Shown here: piece by piece, positions 9,599-19,341 of the stretch
How the letters are laid out: every line of letters begins with the position of its first letter
Position numbering within the stretch: the first letter of the stretch is position 1
Program-made: the position numbers and the translations under genes
From: Sulfuricella sp.
Lineage (GTDB): Bacteria > Pseudomonadota > Gammaproteobacteria > Burkholderiales > Sulfuricellaceae
Reading direction: 5' to 3'
DNA: 64,000 nt
Assembly: GCA_023266195.1 (NCBI GenBank)
Contig: JAHFRP010000001.1
Coordinates: 310,001-374,000 of the forward strand
Notes under the pieces: generated by a model
Told to the model about the DNA's origin: nothing
Database searches by the model: none
What the model saw: only the letters and a program-made list of their open reading frames with translations

Positions 9599-10708
9599 AT
9601 GGATTACTGCGACCTCGCCCCGCCCCATATCTGCGCCATCGCGCCATATCAGCCCGGCAAGCCGATTTCCGAGCTGGCGCGGGAAATGGATCTGGAAGAA
9701 AGCGACATCGTCAAGCTGGCCTCCAACGAGAACCCGCTGGGCGCCAGTCCGCGCGCCTTGGCGGCGATCGAAAACGTGATCATGGAGATCGCGCGCTACC
9801 CGGACGGCAATGCCTTCAAGCTCAAAACCGTGCTGGCGCAAAAGCACGGCGTGGAAATGAACCGGATCGTGCTGGGCAACGGTTCCAACGACGTGCTGGA
9901 ACTGGCCGCGCGGGCTTTCCTGACGCCGGGGACTTCCGCGGTGTACAGCCGGCATGCCTTCGCCGTTTATCCGCTCGCCACCCAGGCGACCGGCGCGCGC
10001 GGCATCGAGGCGCCGGCGAAAGACTACGGCCACGACCCCGAGGCTTTGCTGGCGGCGATCGAAGCCGACACCCGCATGCTGTTCGTCGCCAACCCGAACA
10101 ATCCCACCGGCACGCTGCTTGCGCCCGGCGTCTTGCTGGGCCTGATCGAGCGCGTACCGGAAAGCGTCCTGGTGGTGCTGGACGAAGCCTACACCGAATA
10201 CCTGCCGGACGAGCTGAAAAGCGACGTCGATGCCTGGCTGCAACGCTTCCCCAACCTGATCGTCACCCGCACTTTTTCCAAGGCCTACGGCCTGGCCGGC
10301 CTGCGCGTCGGCTACGCGCTGGCGAGCCCGCAGGTGGCGGACATGATGAGCCGGGTGCGGCAGCCGTTCAACGTCGGCAGCCTGGCCCAGGCCGCGGCGA
10401 TCGCCGCGATGGAGGACGACGCGTTCCTCGACGAATGCCTGGAGATCAACCGCCAAGGCATGGAGCAGTTGATCGCGGGTTTCCAGCGTCTGGGGCTCGA
10501 TTACATTCCCTCCTATGGCAACTTCGTCGCGCTGCGCGTGGGCGATGCCGCCGCCGTCAATCTGAGCCTGCTCCGGCAGGGCGTGATCGTGCGGCCGGTC
10601 GCCAATTACGGCCTGCCCGAGTATTTGCGGATCAGCGTCGGGCTAAAAGGGGAAAACGAGGTATTTTTGCAAGCCCTGGAACGGGCACTTAGGGAGTTGG
10701 GAAAATGA
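9599..10708 (+). CDS. hisC: Histidinol-phosphate / aromatic aminotransferase
   Basis: 369 residues, class I/II PLP aminotransferase. Visible motifs are KLASNENPLGASPRA, NPNNPTGT, DEAYTEY and the PLP lysine in TRTFSKAYGLAGLRVGY, with the arginine of EYLRISVG near the end that binds the substrate carboxylate. It resembles HisC2-type enzymes. Its place between pheA and tyrA suggests that it transaminates phenylpyruvate and hydroxyphenylpyruvate as well as, or instead of, imidazole acetol phosphate. ATG 9599 was preferred over an in-frame TTG at 9578 because neither has a strong Shine-Dalgarno and the family begins near this ATG. Its stop overlaps the next start (ATGA), implying translational coupling. 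Confidence 0.93.
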   Translation: MDYCDLAPPHICAIAPYQPGKPISELAREMDLEESDIVKLASNENPLGASPRALAAIENVIMEIARYPDGNAFKLKTVLAQKHGVEMNRIVLGNGSNDVLELAARAFLTPGTSAVYSRHAFAVYPLATQATGARGIEAPAKDYGHDPEALLAAIEADTRMLFVANPNNPTGTLLAPGVLLGLIERVPESVLVVLDEAYTEYLPDELKSDVDAWLQRFPNLIVTRTFSKAYGLAGLRVGYALASPQVADMMSRVRQPFNVGSLAQAAAIAAMEDDAFLDECLEINRQGMEQLIAGFQRLGLDYIPSYGNFVALRVGDAAAVNLSLLRQGVIVRPVANYGLPEYLRISVGLKGENEVFLQALERALRELGK

Positions 10709-11721
10709 TTATCGTAATGAGCAGCGACGCCAGCGAACAGCAGATCGAAGGGGTTGTAAATAAAATCAAGGAAGCCGGGCTGGACGCCAATATCTCGCGC
10801 GGCACCGAGCGCACCGTGATCGGCGCCATCGGCGACGAGCGCAAGCTGGAGCAGGAGTATTTCGAGGCGCTGCCGGGCGTCGAGCAGGCGATGCACATCG
10901 TCAAGCCCTACAAGATCGTCGGGCGCGAATGGCACAAGCAGAACAGCGTGATCGACATCAAGGGCATCCCGCTGGGCGGCAGCCAGGTGCAGATCATCGC
11001 CGGCCCGTGTTCGGTGGAAACGCCGGAGCAGATGGCGCTCGCGGCGCAGGAAACCCACGCCGCCGGCTGCCGCCTGATGCGCGGCGGCGCCTTCAAGCCG
11101 CGCACCAGCCCCTATGCGTTCCAGGGCCACGGCGTGGAGGGCCTGGCGATGTTCCGCACCGCCGCCGAGAAATACAACCTGCCCATCGTCACCGAACTGA
11201 TGGACGTGCGCCAGATCGACGCCTTCCTCGAATACGGCGTCGATGTGATCCAGATCGGCACGCGCAACATGCAGAACTTCGACCTCCTGAAGGAAGTGGG
11301 CCGGATCGGCACGCCGGTCATCCTCAAGCGCGGCATGTCGGCGACCATCTCCGAATGGCTGATGGCGGCGGAATACATCGCCGCCGGCGGCAACCACAAC
11401 ATCATCTTCTGCGAGCGCGGCATCCGCACCTACGAAACCTACTACCGCAACGTGCTGGACGTGACCGCGATTCCCGTGCTGAAAAAGGAAACCCATCTGC
11501 CGGTGATCGTCGATCCCTCCCACGCCGGCGGCAAGGCGTGGATGGTGCCGGCGCTTTCGCGCGCGGCCATCGCCGCCGGCGCCGACGGCCTGCTGGTGGA
11601 AATGCACCCGAATCCGTGCGAAGCCTGGTGCGACGCGGACCAGGCGCTGACCCCGCAGGAACTGAAAGATCTGATGACGAGCCTGGGCGCGATTGCCGGG
11701 GCGATCGGCAGGTCGATTTAA
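10705..11721 (+). CDS. aroF: 3-deoxy-7-phosphoheptulonate (DAHP) synthase
   Basis: 338 residues. It condenses phosphoenolpyruvate and erythrose 4-phosphate, the first step of the shikimate pathway. This is the type I-beta form: residues 1-70 make a small ferredoxin-like (ACT-like) regulatory domain (MIIVMSSDASEQQIEG), and the barrel follows with IIAGPCSVE, MRGGAFKPRTSPYAFQG, VILKRGM and DPSHAGGK. The metal and substrate residues of these motifs are present. It overlaps hisC by 4 nt and precedes tyrA by 7 nt, so the committed step is cotranscribed with the Phe and Tyr branches. The N-terminal domain predicts allosteric control by an aromatic amino acid or prephenate. Confidence 0.95.
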   Translation: MIIVMSSDASEQQIEGVVNKIKEAGLDANISRGTERTVIGAIGDERKLEQEYFEALPGVEQAMHIVKPYKIVGREWHKQNSVIDIKGIPLGGSQVQIIAGPCSVETPEQMALAAQETHAAGCRLMRGGAFKPRTSPYAFQGHGVEGLAMFRTAAEKYNLPIVTELMDVRQIDAFLEYGVDVIQIGTRNMQNFDLLKEVGRIGTPVILKRGMSATISEWLMAAEYIAAGGNHNIIFCERGIRTYETYYRNVLDVTAIPVLKKETHLPVIVDPSHAGGKAWMVPALSRAAIAAGADGLLVEMHPNPCEAWCDADQALTPQELKDLMTSLGAIAGAIGRSI

Positions 11722-11728
11722 ACCGCCG

Positions 11729-12619
11729 ATGAACGCAGGTCAACACCGGTTGATCGACAAGCTCGTCGTTTTCGGCGTCGGCCTGATCGGCGGCTCGTTT
11801 GCGCTCGCCTTGCGCCAAGCCGGCGCGGTGCGTGAAATCGTCGGCGTCGGGCGTTCCTCGGGCAACCTGGAGGAAGCCTTGCGGCGCGGCGCGATCGACC
11901 GCGCCGAAACGGATGCAGCAACGGCGGTCAAAGGCGCCGACGCGGTGCTGCTGGCGGTGCCGGTCGGTCAGATGGGCGGCGTGATGGAGGCGATTGCGCC
12001 GCATCTCGATGCGCACACCGTCGTTACCGACGCGGGCAGCACCAAGGGCGACGTGGTGGCGCTCGGCCGGCGCTATCTGGCGGCGCATCTGACGCATTTC
12101 GTGCCGGCCCACCCGATCGCGGGCGCGGAGAAAAGCGGCGCGGCCGCCGCCGGCGCCGAGCTGTTCCAGGGGCGCAACGTGGTGATCACTCCGACGCCCG
12201 AAACGGACGCCGCGGCGGCATCGCAGGTGCGCGCCCTGTGGCAGGCCTGCGGCGCGACCGTGCGGGAGATGACCGCGCAAGCCCACGACGAGGTTTTCGC
12301 CGCCGTGTCGCACCTGCCCCATTTGCTGGCTTTCGCGCTGGTTGACGAAATTGCCTCCCGCGCCAACGGCGAGGAACTGTTCAGCTATGCCGCCAGCGGT
12401 TTCCGCGACTTCACCCGCATCGCCGGCAGCTCTCCGGAAATGTGGCGCGACATCTGCCTCGCCAACCGTGCCGCGCTGCTCAAGGAGCTGGATGCCTACC
12501 AGGCCCAGATCGCACGTCTGCGCGCCATGCTGGCCGGGGAAGACGGCGCGGCGCTGGAGCGGGTTTTCGACCATGCCCGCGCGGCGCGCAACCAATGGAT
12601 TGCCGATAAGAGATATTAA
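11729..12619 (+). CDS. tyrA: Prephenate dehydrogenase
   Basis: 296 residues. It oxidatively decarboxylates prephenate (or arogenate) with NAD(P) on the tyrosine branch. The Rossmann fold begins at once (VFGVGLIGGSFALALR) and the substrate-binding HPIAGAEKSG motif and SHLPHLLAFAL helix are present. There is no fused chorismate mutase or ACT domain, so it is the monofunctional form. ATG 11729 was chosen over an upstream in-frame start that would lie inside the aroF end. It is followed by aroA after a gap of 40 nt. Confidence 0.94.
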   Translation: MNAGQHRLIDKLVVFGVGLIGGSFALALRQAGAVREIVGVGRSSGNLEEALRRGAIDRAETDAATAVKGADAVLLAVPVGQMGGVMEAIAPHLDAHTVVTDAGSTKGDVVALGRRYLAAHLTHFVPAHPIAGAEKSGAAAAGAELFQGRNVVITPTPETDAAAASQVRALWQACGATVREMTAQAHDEVFAAVSHLPHLLAFALVDEIASRANGEELFSYAASGFRDFTRIAGSSPEMWRDICLANRAALLKELDAYQAQIARLRAMLAGEDGAALERVFDHARAARNQWIADKRY

Positions 12620-12659
12620 TTGAACCTCGGTGGATGAGTTTTTACTTGAACCTTTGCTA

Positions 12660-14048
12660 ATGGATTACCTCGATCTCGCTCCCATCTCCCGTGCCGCCGG
12701 CACCGTTCTCCTGCCGGGCTCAAAAAGCATTTCCAACCGCACCCTGCTCCTGGCGGCGCTGGCCGAAGGCGTTACCGAGGTCAAGGCGCTGCTCGATTCC
12801 GACGATACCCGCCACATGCTGGAAGCGCTGAAAACGCTCGGCGTCGAATGGGCTCGGCACGGCGACAGCCGCGACTATCGGGTGGAGGGCGTGGGCGGGG
12901 ATTTCCCGGTGAAACAGGCCAATCTGTTCCTGGGCAATGCCGGCACCGCCTTTCGCCCGCTTACCGCCGCGCTGGCCTTGTCCCACGGCGAATACCGGCT
13001 TTCCGGCGTGCCGCGCATGCACGAGCGGCCGATCGGCGACCTGGTCGATGGCCTGCGCCAGCTCGGCGCGGAAATCGCTTATCTGGGCAATGAAGGATTT
13101 CCGCCGCTTCTAATCAAACCCGCCGGCGCGCGCCCTCTCCCAGCACCCGTAAGGAGTATCCCCGCCGGGTTCCCACTGCTGCGCGGCGACCACGGCGAGA
13201 CGGGAGAGGGGGACGATGTGCCGCTTCGCGGGGCTGTAAGAATACGGGGCAACGTCTCCAGCCAGTTCCTTACCGCGCTGCTGATGGCGGCTCCGCTGGC
13301 GCGGCAGGACGTGACCATCGAAGTGGTGGGCGAGCTGATTTCCAAGCCGTATATCGAGATCACGCTGAACTTGATGCGCCGCTTCGGCGTCGAGGTCGAG
13401 CGCCAGGGCTGGCAGGTCTTCACCATCCGTGCCGGCCAGGCCTACAGGAGTCCGGGCGTGATCCATGTCGAGGGCGATGCGTCGAGCGCCTCCTACTTCC
13501 TCGCCGCCGGCGCCATCGGCCATGGTCCGGTAAGGGTCGAGGGCGTAGGCAAAGCCAGCATCCAGGGCGACGTGCGCTTCGCCGAAGCGCTGGCGCAGAT
13601 GGGCGCCGAAATCGTCATGGGCGACAACTGGGTCGAATCCAGCGGCAGCGGCAAGCTCAAGGCCATCGACCTCGATTGCAACCACATCCCCGACGCCGCC
13701 ATGACCCTGGCCGTGGCCGCGCTGTTCGCCGACGGCACGACCACTTTGCGCAACATCGCCAGCTGGCGCGTCAAGGAAACCGACCGCATCGCCGCCATGG
13801 CGGCTGAGCTGCGCAAGGTCGGCGCGATGGTGGAGGAGGGGGAGGACTACATCCGCATCACCCCGCCCGAATCCGCGACCCTCATTCCCGGCGCCGAGAT
13901 TGACACCTACGACGACCACCGCATGGCGATGTGCTTTTCCCTCGTCGCGCTGGGCGGCGTGCCGGTGCGCATCAACGATCCCGGTTGCGTAGCCAAGACT
14001 TTCCCCGATTATTTCAACGTGCTTGCCGGAATTGCCCGACATGACTGA
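12660..14048 (+). CDS. aroA: EPSP synthase with an in-frame insertion
   Basis: 462 residues, about 30 longer than usual. It joins shikimate 3-phosphate to phosphoenolpyruvate. Motifs [69 protein letters not shown], and [16 protein letters not shown] are all intact. Residues about 155-187 (from 13122 to 13220) do not belong to the family: they sit between [12 protein letters not shown] and [10 protein letters not shown], and their DNA matches an intergenic palindromic repeat. The insertion keeps the frame and would lie on the surface in the N-terminal lobe. ATG 12660 is chosen; a GTG at 12630 is in frame. The 3' end overlaps cmk by 8 nt. Confidence 0.95.
   Translation: MDYLDLAPISRAAGTVLLPGSKSISNRTLLLAALAEGVTEVKALLDSDDTRHMLEALKTLGVEWARHGDSRDYRVEGVGGDFPVKQANLFLGNAGTAFRPLTAALALSHGEYRLSGVPRMHERPIGDLVDGLRQLGAEIAYLGNEGFPPLLIKPAGARPLPAPVRSIPAGFPLLRGDHGETGEGDDVPLRGAVRIRGNVSSQFLTALLMAAPLARQDVTIEVVGELISKPYIEITLNLMRRFGVEVERQGWQVFTIRAGQAYRSPGVIHVEGDASSASYFLAAGAIGHGPVRVEGVGKASIQGDVRFAEALAQMGAEIVMGDNWVESSGSGKLKAIDLDCNHIPDAAMTLAVAALFADGTTTLRNIASWRVKETDRIAAMAAELRKVGAMVEEGEDYIRITPPESATLIPGAEIDTYDDHRMAMCFSLVALGGVPVRINDPGCVAKTFPDYFNVLAGIARHD
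13133..13209. repeat. Palindromic repeat sequence inside aroA
   Basis: Short arms CCTCTCCC (13133-13140) and GGGAGAGG (13202-13209) bracket the stretch 13144-13167 (CACCCGTAAGGAGTATCCCC then GCCG), which matches the complement of the intergenic repeat at 34320-34343 in 22 of 24 positions. This marks the extra aroA codons as repeat-derived. Confidence 0.6.
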
Positions 14049-14712
14049 CCGCCTTATCCCCGTCATCGCCATCGACGGCCCGTCCGCTTCCGGTAAGGGC
14101 ACGGTGGCCCAATCGGTCGCCGAAAAATTGGGCTATCATTATCTCGATAGCGGCGCGCTGTACCGGCTGCTCGCCCTGGCGGCTTCCCGGCGCGGCGTGG
14201 TCCTCGACGACGAGGCGGGGCTGGCGGCCTTGGCGGCCGGGCTCGATATCCGTTTCGAAGGCGGCGACGCGTGGCTGGGCGGAGAGCGGGTGGGCGATGC
14301 GATCCGTACCGAGGCATGCGGCAACGGCGCCTCGAAGATCGCCGCCTATCCCGCCGTGCGGGCGGCGCTGCTGGATCTGCAACGCGCCTTCCGCACGGTG
14401 CCGGGCCTGGTGGCGGACGGCCGCGACATGGGGTCGGTGGTGTTTCCCGACGCCGCGCTCAAGCTGTTTTTGACCGCCAGCGCCGAGGTTCGCGCCGACA
14501 GGCGGGTTAAACAGTTGATCGAAAAAGGAATGGATGCTAATATTCAACAGATTTTGCACGATATCCGGCAACGCGACGAACGCGACAGCGCACGTAGTGT
14601 CGCCCCTCTGCAAAAATGCGCGGACGCAGGCCTGCTCGACACCAGCGCCATGACCATCGCCGAGGCGGTGGGCGAGGTGCTGGAACGGTTCAAGCAAGCT
14701 CGTGTCCAATAA
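14041..14712 (+). CDS. cmk: Cytidylate kinase
   Basis: 223 residues. It phosphorylates CMP and dCMP with ATP. The P-loop [14 protein letters not shown] is near the N-terminus, followed by [14 protein letters not shown], the [13 protein letters not shown] nucleotide-binding segment and the lid [13 protein letters not shown] 14041 overlaps the aroA stop by 8 nt and is preferred to the in-frame TTG at 14023. The cmk-rpsA-ihfB order downstream of aroA is typical of proteobacteria. About 190 bp without a gene separate it from rpsA. Confidence 0.96.
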   Translation: MTDRLIPVIAIDGPSASGKGTVAQSVAEKLGYHYLDSGALYRLLALAASRRGVVLDDEAGLAALAAGLDIRFEGGDAWLGGERVGDAIRTEACGNGASKIAAYPAVRAALLDLQRAFRTVPGLVADGRDMGSVVFPDAALKLFLTASAEVRADRRVKQLIEKGMDANIQQILHDIRQRDERDSARSVAPLQKCADAGLLDTSAMTIAEAVGEVLERFKQARVQ

Positions 14713-14904
14713 GGCGCCTCAAGTTCGACTGATCCTGGTTTCGCCGGTTGGAATACCCTCCCGCTTCTGGTGCCCTTCGGGCATTGCGGCACGTTCCTGT
14801 CAGGCCGATGGAAATCGTTCCGTTGGATTTTTGGCGGGTGCTAACTAACCCCGTTGCTTTTGCCCCTTTGGTATTGGCCGGGCTTTTATCAGGTTTTTTT
14901 GACA

Positions 14905-16626
14905 ATGACTACTGCTGCTTCTGCTGTCTCCCCCTCCCTCGAAAGTTTTGCCGCTCTGTTTGAAGAGAGCTTGTCCCACCAGGAAATGCGCGCCGGCGAA
15001 GTGATTACCGCCGAAGTCGTGCGTGTCGACCAAGACCAGGTGGTGGTCAATGCCGGCCTGAAATCCGAAAGCGTGATTTCCGCCGACGAATTCAAGAACG
15101 ACCGCGGCGAGATCGAAGTTAAACCTGGCGACTTCGTCAAGGTTGCGATCGAAATGCTGGAAGACGGCTATGGCTCGACCAAGCTGTCGCGCGAAAAAGC
15201 CAAGCGCGTTGCCGCCTGGCTGGATCTGGAGTCGGCCATGGAGCAGGGGCTGCTGGTCAGCGGCGTGGTCAACGGCAAGGTCAAGGGCGGCCTGACCGTG
15301 ATGGTCAACGGCATTCGCGCCTTCCTGCCGGGTTCGCTGGTGGATATCCGTCCGGTCAAGGACACCACCCCGTACGAAAACAAGGAAATGGAATTCAAGG
15401 TCATCAAGCTCGACCGCAAGCGCAACAACGTCGTCGTTTCGCGCAAGGCCGTGCTGGAACAGAGCCTGGGCGCCGAGCGCCAGGCCTTGCTGGGCAACCT
15501 CAAGGAAGGCATGGTGGTCAAGGGTATCGTCAAGAACATTACCGACTACGGCGCATTCGTCGATCTGGGCGGCGTCGATGGCCTGCTGCACATTACCGAC
15601 CTGGCCTGGCGCCGCGTCAAGCATCCGTCCGAAGTGCTGGCGGTGGGCGATGAAGTCGAAGCCGTGGTGCTCAAGTTCGACCAGGAGAAGAACCGCGTTT
15701 CCCTCGGCGTCAAGCAGCTGGGCGACGATCCGTGGGTCAACCTGTCCCGTCGTTACCCGCAAAGCACCCGCCTGTTCGGCAAGGTGACCAACCTGACCGA
15801 CTACGGTGCGTTCGTCGAGATCGAGCAGGGCATCGAAGGCCTGGTGCACGTGTCCGAAATGGACTGGACCAACAAGAACGTTCATCCGGGCAAGGTGGTG
15901 CAGCTGGGCGACGAAGTTGAAGTCATGATTCTGGAAATCGACGAAGAGCGCCGTCGCATCTCCCTCGGCATGAAGCAGTGCAAGTCCAATCCGTGGGACG
16001 ATTTTGCCGTTACCCACAAGAAGGGCGACAAGGTTCGCGGCCAGATCAAGTCGATCACTGACTTCGGCGTGTTCATCGGCCTGCCTGGCGGCATCGACGG
16101 CCTGGTTCACCTGTCCGACCTGTCCTGGAACATGCCGGGCGAAGAAGCCGTGCGCAACTACAAGAAGGGCGACGAAGTCGAAGCCATGGTGCTGGCGATC
16201 GATGCCGAGCGCGAGCGTATTTCCCTCGGCGTCAAACAGATGGAAGGCGACCCGTTCAATAACTACGTGGCCACCAACGACAAGGGCAGCATCGTCAAGG
16301 GCATCGTCAAGTCCGCCGATGCCAAGGGCGCGGTGATTGCGCTCGATACCGAAGTCGAAGGTTACCTGCGCGCTTCCGAAGTATCGCGCGACCGCGTCGA
16401 GGACATCCGCACCCACCTCAAGGAAGGCGACGAAGTCGAAGCCAAGATCATCAACGTCGACCGCAAGAACCGCAACATCAACTTGTCCATCAAGGCCAAG
16501 GACATGGCGGACGAGGCCGAGGCGATGCAGAAGATGGCCACCGACAACAGCGGCGCGGCCAGCGGCACCACCAACCTCGGCGCTCTGCTGAAGGCCAAGA
16601 TGGATACGCGGCAAACCGGCCAATAA
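14905..16626 (+). CDS. rpsA: 30S ribosomal protein S1
   Basis: 573 residues with six S1/OB repeats, for example at residues 35-105, 120-185, 205-275, 290-360, 375-450 and 460-535. S1 brings mRNAs to the 30S subunit. The six-repeat length is that of the proteobacterial form. ATG 14905 begins [20 protein letters not shown]; a start 17 codons upstream lacks resemblance. There is no good Shine-Dalgarno before the ATG, as in other rpsA genes where S1 itself controls translation through a folded leader. The 192-nt leader (14713-14904) contains a small perfect hairpin TGCCC-TTCG-GGCA near 14770, which would fit such control but is not proof. Confidence 0.97.
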   Translation: MTTAASAVSPSLESFAALFEESLSHQEMRAGEVITAEVVRVDQDQVVVNAGLKSESVISADEFKNDRGEIEVKPGDFVKVAIEMLEDGYGSTKLSREKAKRVAAWLDLESAMEQGLLVSGVVNGKVKGGLTVMVNGIRAFLPGSLVDIRPVKDTTPYENKEMEFKVIKLDRKRNNVVVSRKAVLEQSLGAERQALLGNLKEGMVVKGIVKNITDYGAFVDLGGVDGLLHITDLAWRRVKHPSEVLAVGDEVEAVVLKFDQEKNRVSLGVKQLGDDPWVNLSRRYPQSTRLFGKVTNLTDYGAFVEIEQGIEGLVHVSEMDWTNKNVHPGKVVQLGDEVEVMILEIDEERRRISLGMKQCKSNPWDDFAVTHKKGDKVRGQIKSITDFGVFIGLPGGIDGLVHLSDLSWNMPGEEAVRNYKKGDEVEAMVLAIDAERERISLGVKQMEGDPFNNYVATNDKGSIVKGIVKSADAKGAVIALDTEVEGYLRASEVSRDRVEDIRTHLKEGDEVEAKIINVDRKNRNINLSIKAKDMADEAEAMQKMATDNSGAASGTTNLGALLKAKMDTRQTGQ

Positions 16627-16652
16627 TAATTCCAAGCCGAGGTCAAAAGGTC

Positions 16653-16934
16653 ATGACAAAATCTGAGCTGATATCCAAGCTGGCAATGCGTTACCCGCAG
16701 CTGGTGACGAAGGACGCGGAACTGGCTGTGAAAACGATCCTCGATGCGATGGCGCTGAGCTTGTCTCAGAGCGAGCGCATCGAGATCCGGGGGTTCGGCA
16801 GTTTCAGCCTGAACTACCGTCCCCCCAGAGTCGGCCGCAATCCGAAGACCGGCGGCAAGGTGAACGTACCGGAAAAGTACGTGCCACACTTCAAGGCCGG
16901 CAAGGAACTGCGCGAGCGGGTTGACGCCATTTAA
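16653..16934 (+). CDS. ihfB: Integration host factor subunit beta
   Basis: 93 residues, HU/IHF family. IHF bends DNA sharply as an alpha-beta heterodimer and serves in replication, recombination and promoter architecture. The arm motif [20 protein letters not shown] and the core [10 protein letters not shown] are diagnostic; the beta identity follows from position after rpsA and wording such as [22 protein letters not shown] precedes the ATG. The alpha subunit gene (ihfA) is also in this window, after pheT. A strong terminator follows at 16972. Confidence 0.95.
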   Translation: MTKSELISKLAMRYPQLVTKDAELAVKTILDAMALSLSQSERIEIRGFGSFSLNYRPPRVGRNPKTGGKVNVPEKYVPHFKAGKELRERVDAI

Positions 16935-16971
16935 CCCCGGCCAGTCTGGATACTGACCAACCGGAAGCCAC

Positions 16972-17005
16972 GGCGGCATAATCGAAAGATCATGCCGCCT
17001 TTTTC
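16972..17005 (+). terminator. Rho-independent terminator after ihfB
   Basis: Perfect 8-bp stem GGCGGCAT / ATGCCGCC (16972-16979 and 16992-16999) followed by a T run. It ends the rpsA-ihfB unit before lapA. Confidence 0.85.
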
Positions 17006-17038
17006 TTGGTTTGCCGGCCGATTTCGGAGTAACTCAAA

Positions 17039-17314
17039 ATGCGCTATCTGTCCTGGCTGCTCGGACTGGCCCTGTTTCTGCTGACCCTGGGCTTTGCGGT
17101 GAAGAACAGCGATACCGTCGTCGTCCATTATTATCTGGGCTACCAGTGGCAGGCTTCGCTGGTGCTCGTGATTCTGGTTTTTCTCTGCATCGGCGTCGCG
17201 GTCGGCGTCGGCGCCAGCCTGGGATTCATTTTCCGCCAGCGGCGCGAGATTCTCTCGCTCAAGCGGGAAATGCGCGCCAGGGCGCAGGCGCATGACGTGA
17301 AAGGCGAGGGTTGA
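17039..17314 (+). CDS. lapA: LapA (YciS) inner-membrane protein
   Basis: 91 residues with two hydrophobic spans (about 3-22 and 40-63) and a basic, coiled-coil-forming C-terminus (RQRREILSLKREMRARAQ) facing the cytoplasm. This is the DUF1049 layout of LapA, which works with LapB in assembling and controlling lipopolysaccharide synthesis. The motif VKNSDTVVVHYYLGYQW is typical. ATG 17039 follows a GGAGTAAC stretch. It is 27 nt upstream of lapB, the usual pair. Confidence 0.88.
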   Translation: MRYLSWLLGLALFLLTLGFAVKNSDTVVVHYYLGYQWQASLVLVILVFLCIGVAVGVGASLGFIFRQRREILSLKREMRARAQAHDVKGEG

Positions 17315-17341
17315 GCCGCTTCGCGGTTTGCCTCGAACTAA

Positions 17342-18541
17342 ATGGAATTTGAATACTGGTGGTTGCTGGTTATCCCGCTGTTCTTCGGCCTGGGCTGGAT
17401 GGCGGCGCGGATCGACATCAACCATGTCATGTCGGAATCGCGCCGGCTGCCCGCATCCTATTTCCAGGGGCTGAACTTCCTGCTCAACGAGCAGACCGAC
17501 AAGGCGATCGAAGCGTTCATCGAGATCGCCAAGGCCGATACCGAAACGGTGGAGCTGCAATTCGCCCTGGGCAGCCTGTTCCGCAGGCGGGGCGAGGTGG
17601 AGCGGGCGATCCGCATGCACCAGAGCCTGCTTGAGCAGCGCGATCTGGATGACGAAAAGAAACTGACCGCGATGAACGAGCTGGGGCAGGACTACCTGAA
17701 GGCGGGCCTGCTCGACCGTGCCGAACAGGTGTTCAGCGAATTGCAGCAAACCCGCTACTCCAGCGGCGCGCTGAAATACCTGCTGGAAATCTACGTGCTG
17801 GAAAAGGACTGGATGAAGGCGGTCGAGGCGGCGCGCCGGCTGGGCGAGATCTCCTCGCGCTCCTACCAGGTCGAGATCGCCCACTTTTTCTGCGAGCTGG
17901 CGGCCAGCGAAATCGCCCATTCCGACCATGCCGCGGCCCGCGGGCACCTGAATGACGCCCTGCAGGCGAACCGCGACAGCGTGCGCGCCAACATCCTGCT
18001 GGGCGACATCGAGGTGGCCGAAGGCCGGCATGACGGCGCGATCCATTACTGGAAGCGGGTGGAAACGCAGAACCCGGCGCATCTTTCCCTGGTGGCCGAG
18101 CGGTTGTTGAACAGCCACCGCATCCTCGACCGCTTCGCCGAAGGGCTGGAACTGCTGCGCGGCTATCTGGCGCGCTATGGCTCGCTGGACATGCTCAACG
18201 TGATCTTCCAGGCGGTGCTCGAAACCGAGGGGCCGCCGGTGGCCTACCGGCTGGCGCGCGACGAGTTGCGGCGCAATCCCAGCATGCGGGGGCTCGACCG
18301 GCTACTGGAGGTGCAGCTGATGGAAGCGCCGGCCGAGCGCCGGCAGGATTTGCAGCTGGTGCATAACCTGATCCACCAGCACTCCGCCGGCCTCGCCTTG
18401 TATCGCTGCGAGAACTGCGGCTTCCGGGCGCGGCAGTATTTCTGGCATTGCCCGGCCTGCGGAAAGTGGGAAACCTATCCGCCACGACGCAGCGAAGAAA
18501 CCGAAATCATCGTAAAGGCCAGCATGCAGGACCTGATGTAG
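17342..18541 (+). CDS. lapB: LapB (YciM) TPR protein regulating LPS synthesis
   Basis: 399 residues. An N-terminal membrane anchor (WWLLVIPLFFGLGWMAARID) is followed by tetratricopeptide repeats through about residue 340 (GLNFLLNEQTDKAIEAFIEI begins the first) and a rubredoxin-like zinc module at the end with the cysteine pairs CENC and CPAC. LapB presents LpxC to the FtsH protease and so balances LPS against phospholipid. All cysteines are in place, so the protein looks functional. It follows lapA, and the downstream LPS heptose genes hldA and hldD fit the same theme. Confidence 0.93.
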   Translation: MEFEYWWLLVIPLFFGLGWMAARIDINHVMSESRRLPASYFQGLNFLLNEQTDKAIEAFIEIAKADTETVELQFALGSLFRRRGEVERAIRMHQSLLEQRDLDDEKKLTAMNELGQDYLKAGLLDRAEQVFSELQQTRYSSGALKYLLEIYVLEKDWMKAVEAARRLGEISSRSYQVEIAHFFCELAASEIAHSDHAAARGHLNDALQANRDSVRANILLGDIEVAEGRHDGAIHYWKRVETQNPAHLSLVAERLLNSHRILDRFAEGLELLRGYLARYGSLDMLNVIFQAVLETEGPPVAYRLARDELRRNPSMRGLDRLLEVQLMEAPAERRQDLQLVHNLIHQHSAGLALYRCENCGFRARQYFWHCPACGKWETYPPRRSEETEIIVKASMQDLM

Positions 18542-18639
18542 AAAATTCCGGTTTTGAATGGTCGTAGCGGCACAGGGCGTGATGCGAAGTGCATCTCATG
18601 ACTTAAAATTCAAGATCCAAAATTGCTGATCGGCATGAA

Positions 18640-19341
18640 ATGAATGAACCCAGAATAATCGTCGCGCTGGATTTTGCCACCCAGGAAGAGGCTCTGGCCC
18701 TGGTTGAAAGGCTGGACCCTGTACTGTGCCGGCTCAAGGTCGGCAAGGAAATGTTCACGGCCGCCGGCCCGGCGCTGGTCGAATCGCTCCAGCAGCGCGG
18801 CTTCGAAGTGTTTCTCGACCTCAAGTTCCATGACATTCCGAATACCGTGGCCGCAGCCTGCAGAGCCGCGGCAAAACTCGGGGTGTGGATGGTGAATGTC
18901 CATGCGCTGGGCGGAAGACGCATGATGGAGGCGGCGCGCGAGGCGCTGGAAGGCGTAGCCCAGCGCCCCAGACTGATTGCGGTGACGGTGCTCACCAGCA
19001 TGGGCCGGGCGGATTTGAACGAGATAGGCATCGCCGGCGAACCGCGCGAAACCGTGCTGCGCCTGGCGCAACTGACTGAAGCCAGCGGTCTGGACGGCGT
19101 AGTATGCTCGGCGCAGGAAGTGCCCTTGCTGCGTCAGGCGCGGGGAACCGGCTTCTGCCTGGTGACCCCGGGTATCCGGCCGGCGGCGGCGAGCCGGGAC
19201 GATCAGGTGCGCATCGTCACCCCCGCCGAGGCGATCCGCCTCGGCTCCAATTATCTGGTGATCGGACGGCCCATTACCCAGGCAGCCGATCCCGTGCAGG
19301 TTCTACAGCAAATCAACCTTGAAATTAATGGAGTAACCTGA
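18640..19341 (+). CDS. pyrF: Orotidine 5'-phosphate decarboxylase
   Basis: 233 residues, TIM barrel. It makes UMP from OMP, the last step of pyrimidine synthesis. The catalytic Asp-Lys-x-x-Asp motif is seen in [12 protein letters not shown], and the phosphate-binding end VTPGIRP and IGRPIT are present. The reading frame starts at ATG 18640, one of several closely spaced ATGs. The TGA stop shares its last base with the ATG of ugd, so the two genes are coupled. Pyrimidine supply and UDP-sugar formation are thus coexpressed. Confidence 0.95.
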   Translation: MNEPRIIVALDFATQEEALALVERLDPVLCRLKVGKEMFTAAGPALVESLQQRGFEVFLDLKFHDIPNTVAAACRAAAKLGVWMVNVHALGGRRMMEAAREALEGVAQRPRLIAVTVLTSMGRADLNEIGIAGEPRETVLRLAQLTEASGLDGVVCSAQEVPLLRQARGTGFCLVTPGIRPAAASRDDQVRIVTPAEAIRLGSNYLVIGRPITQAADPVQVLQQINLEINGVT

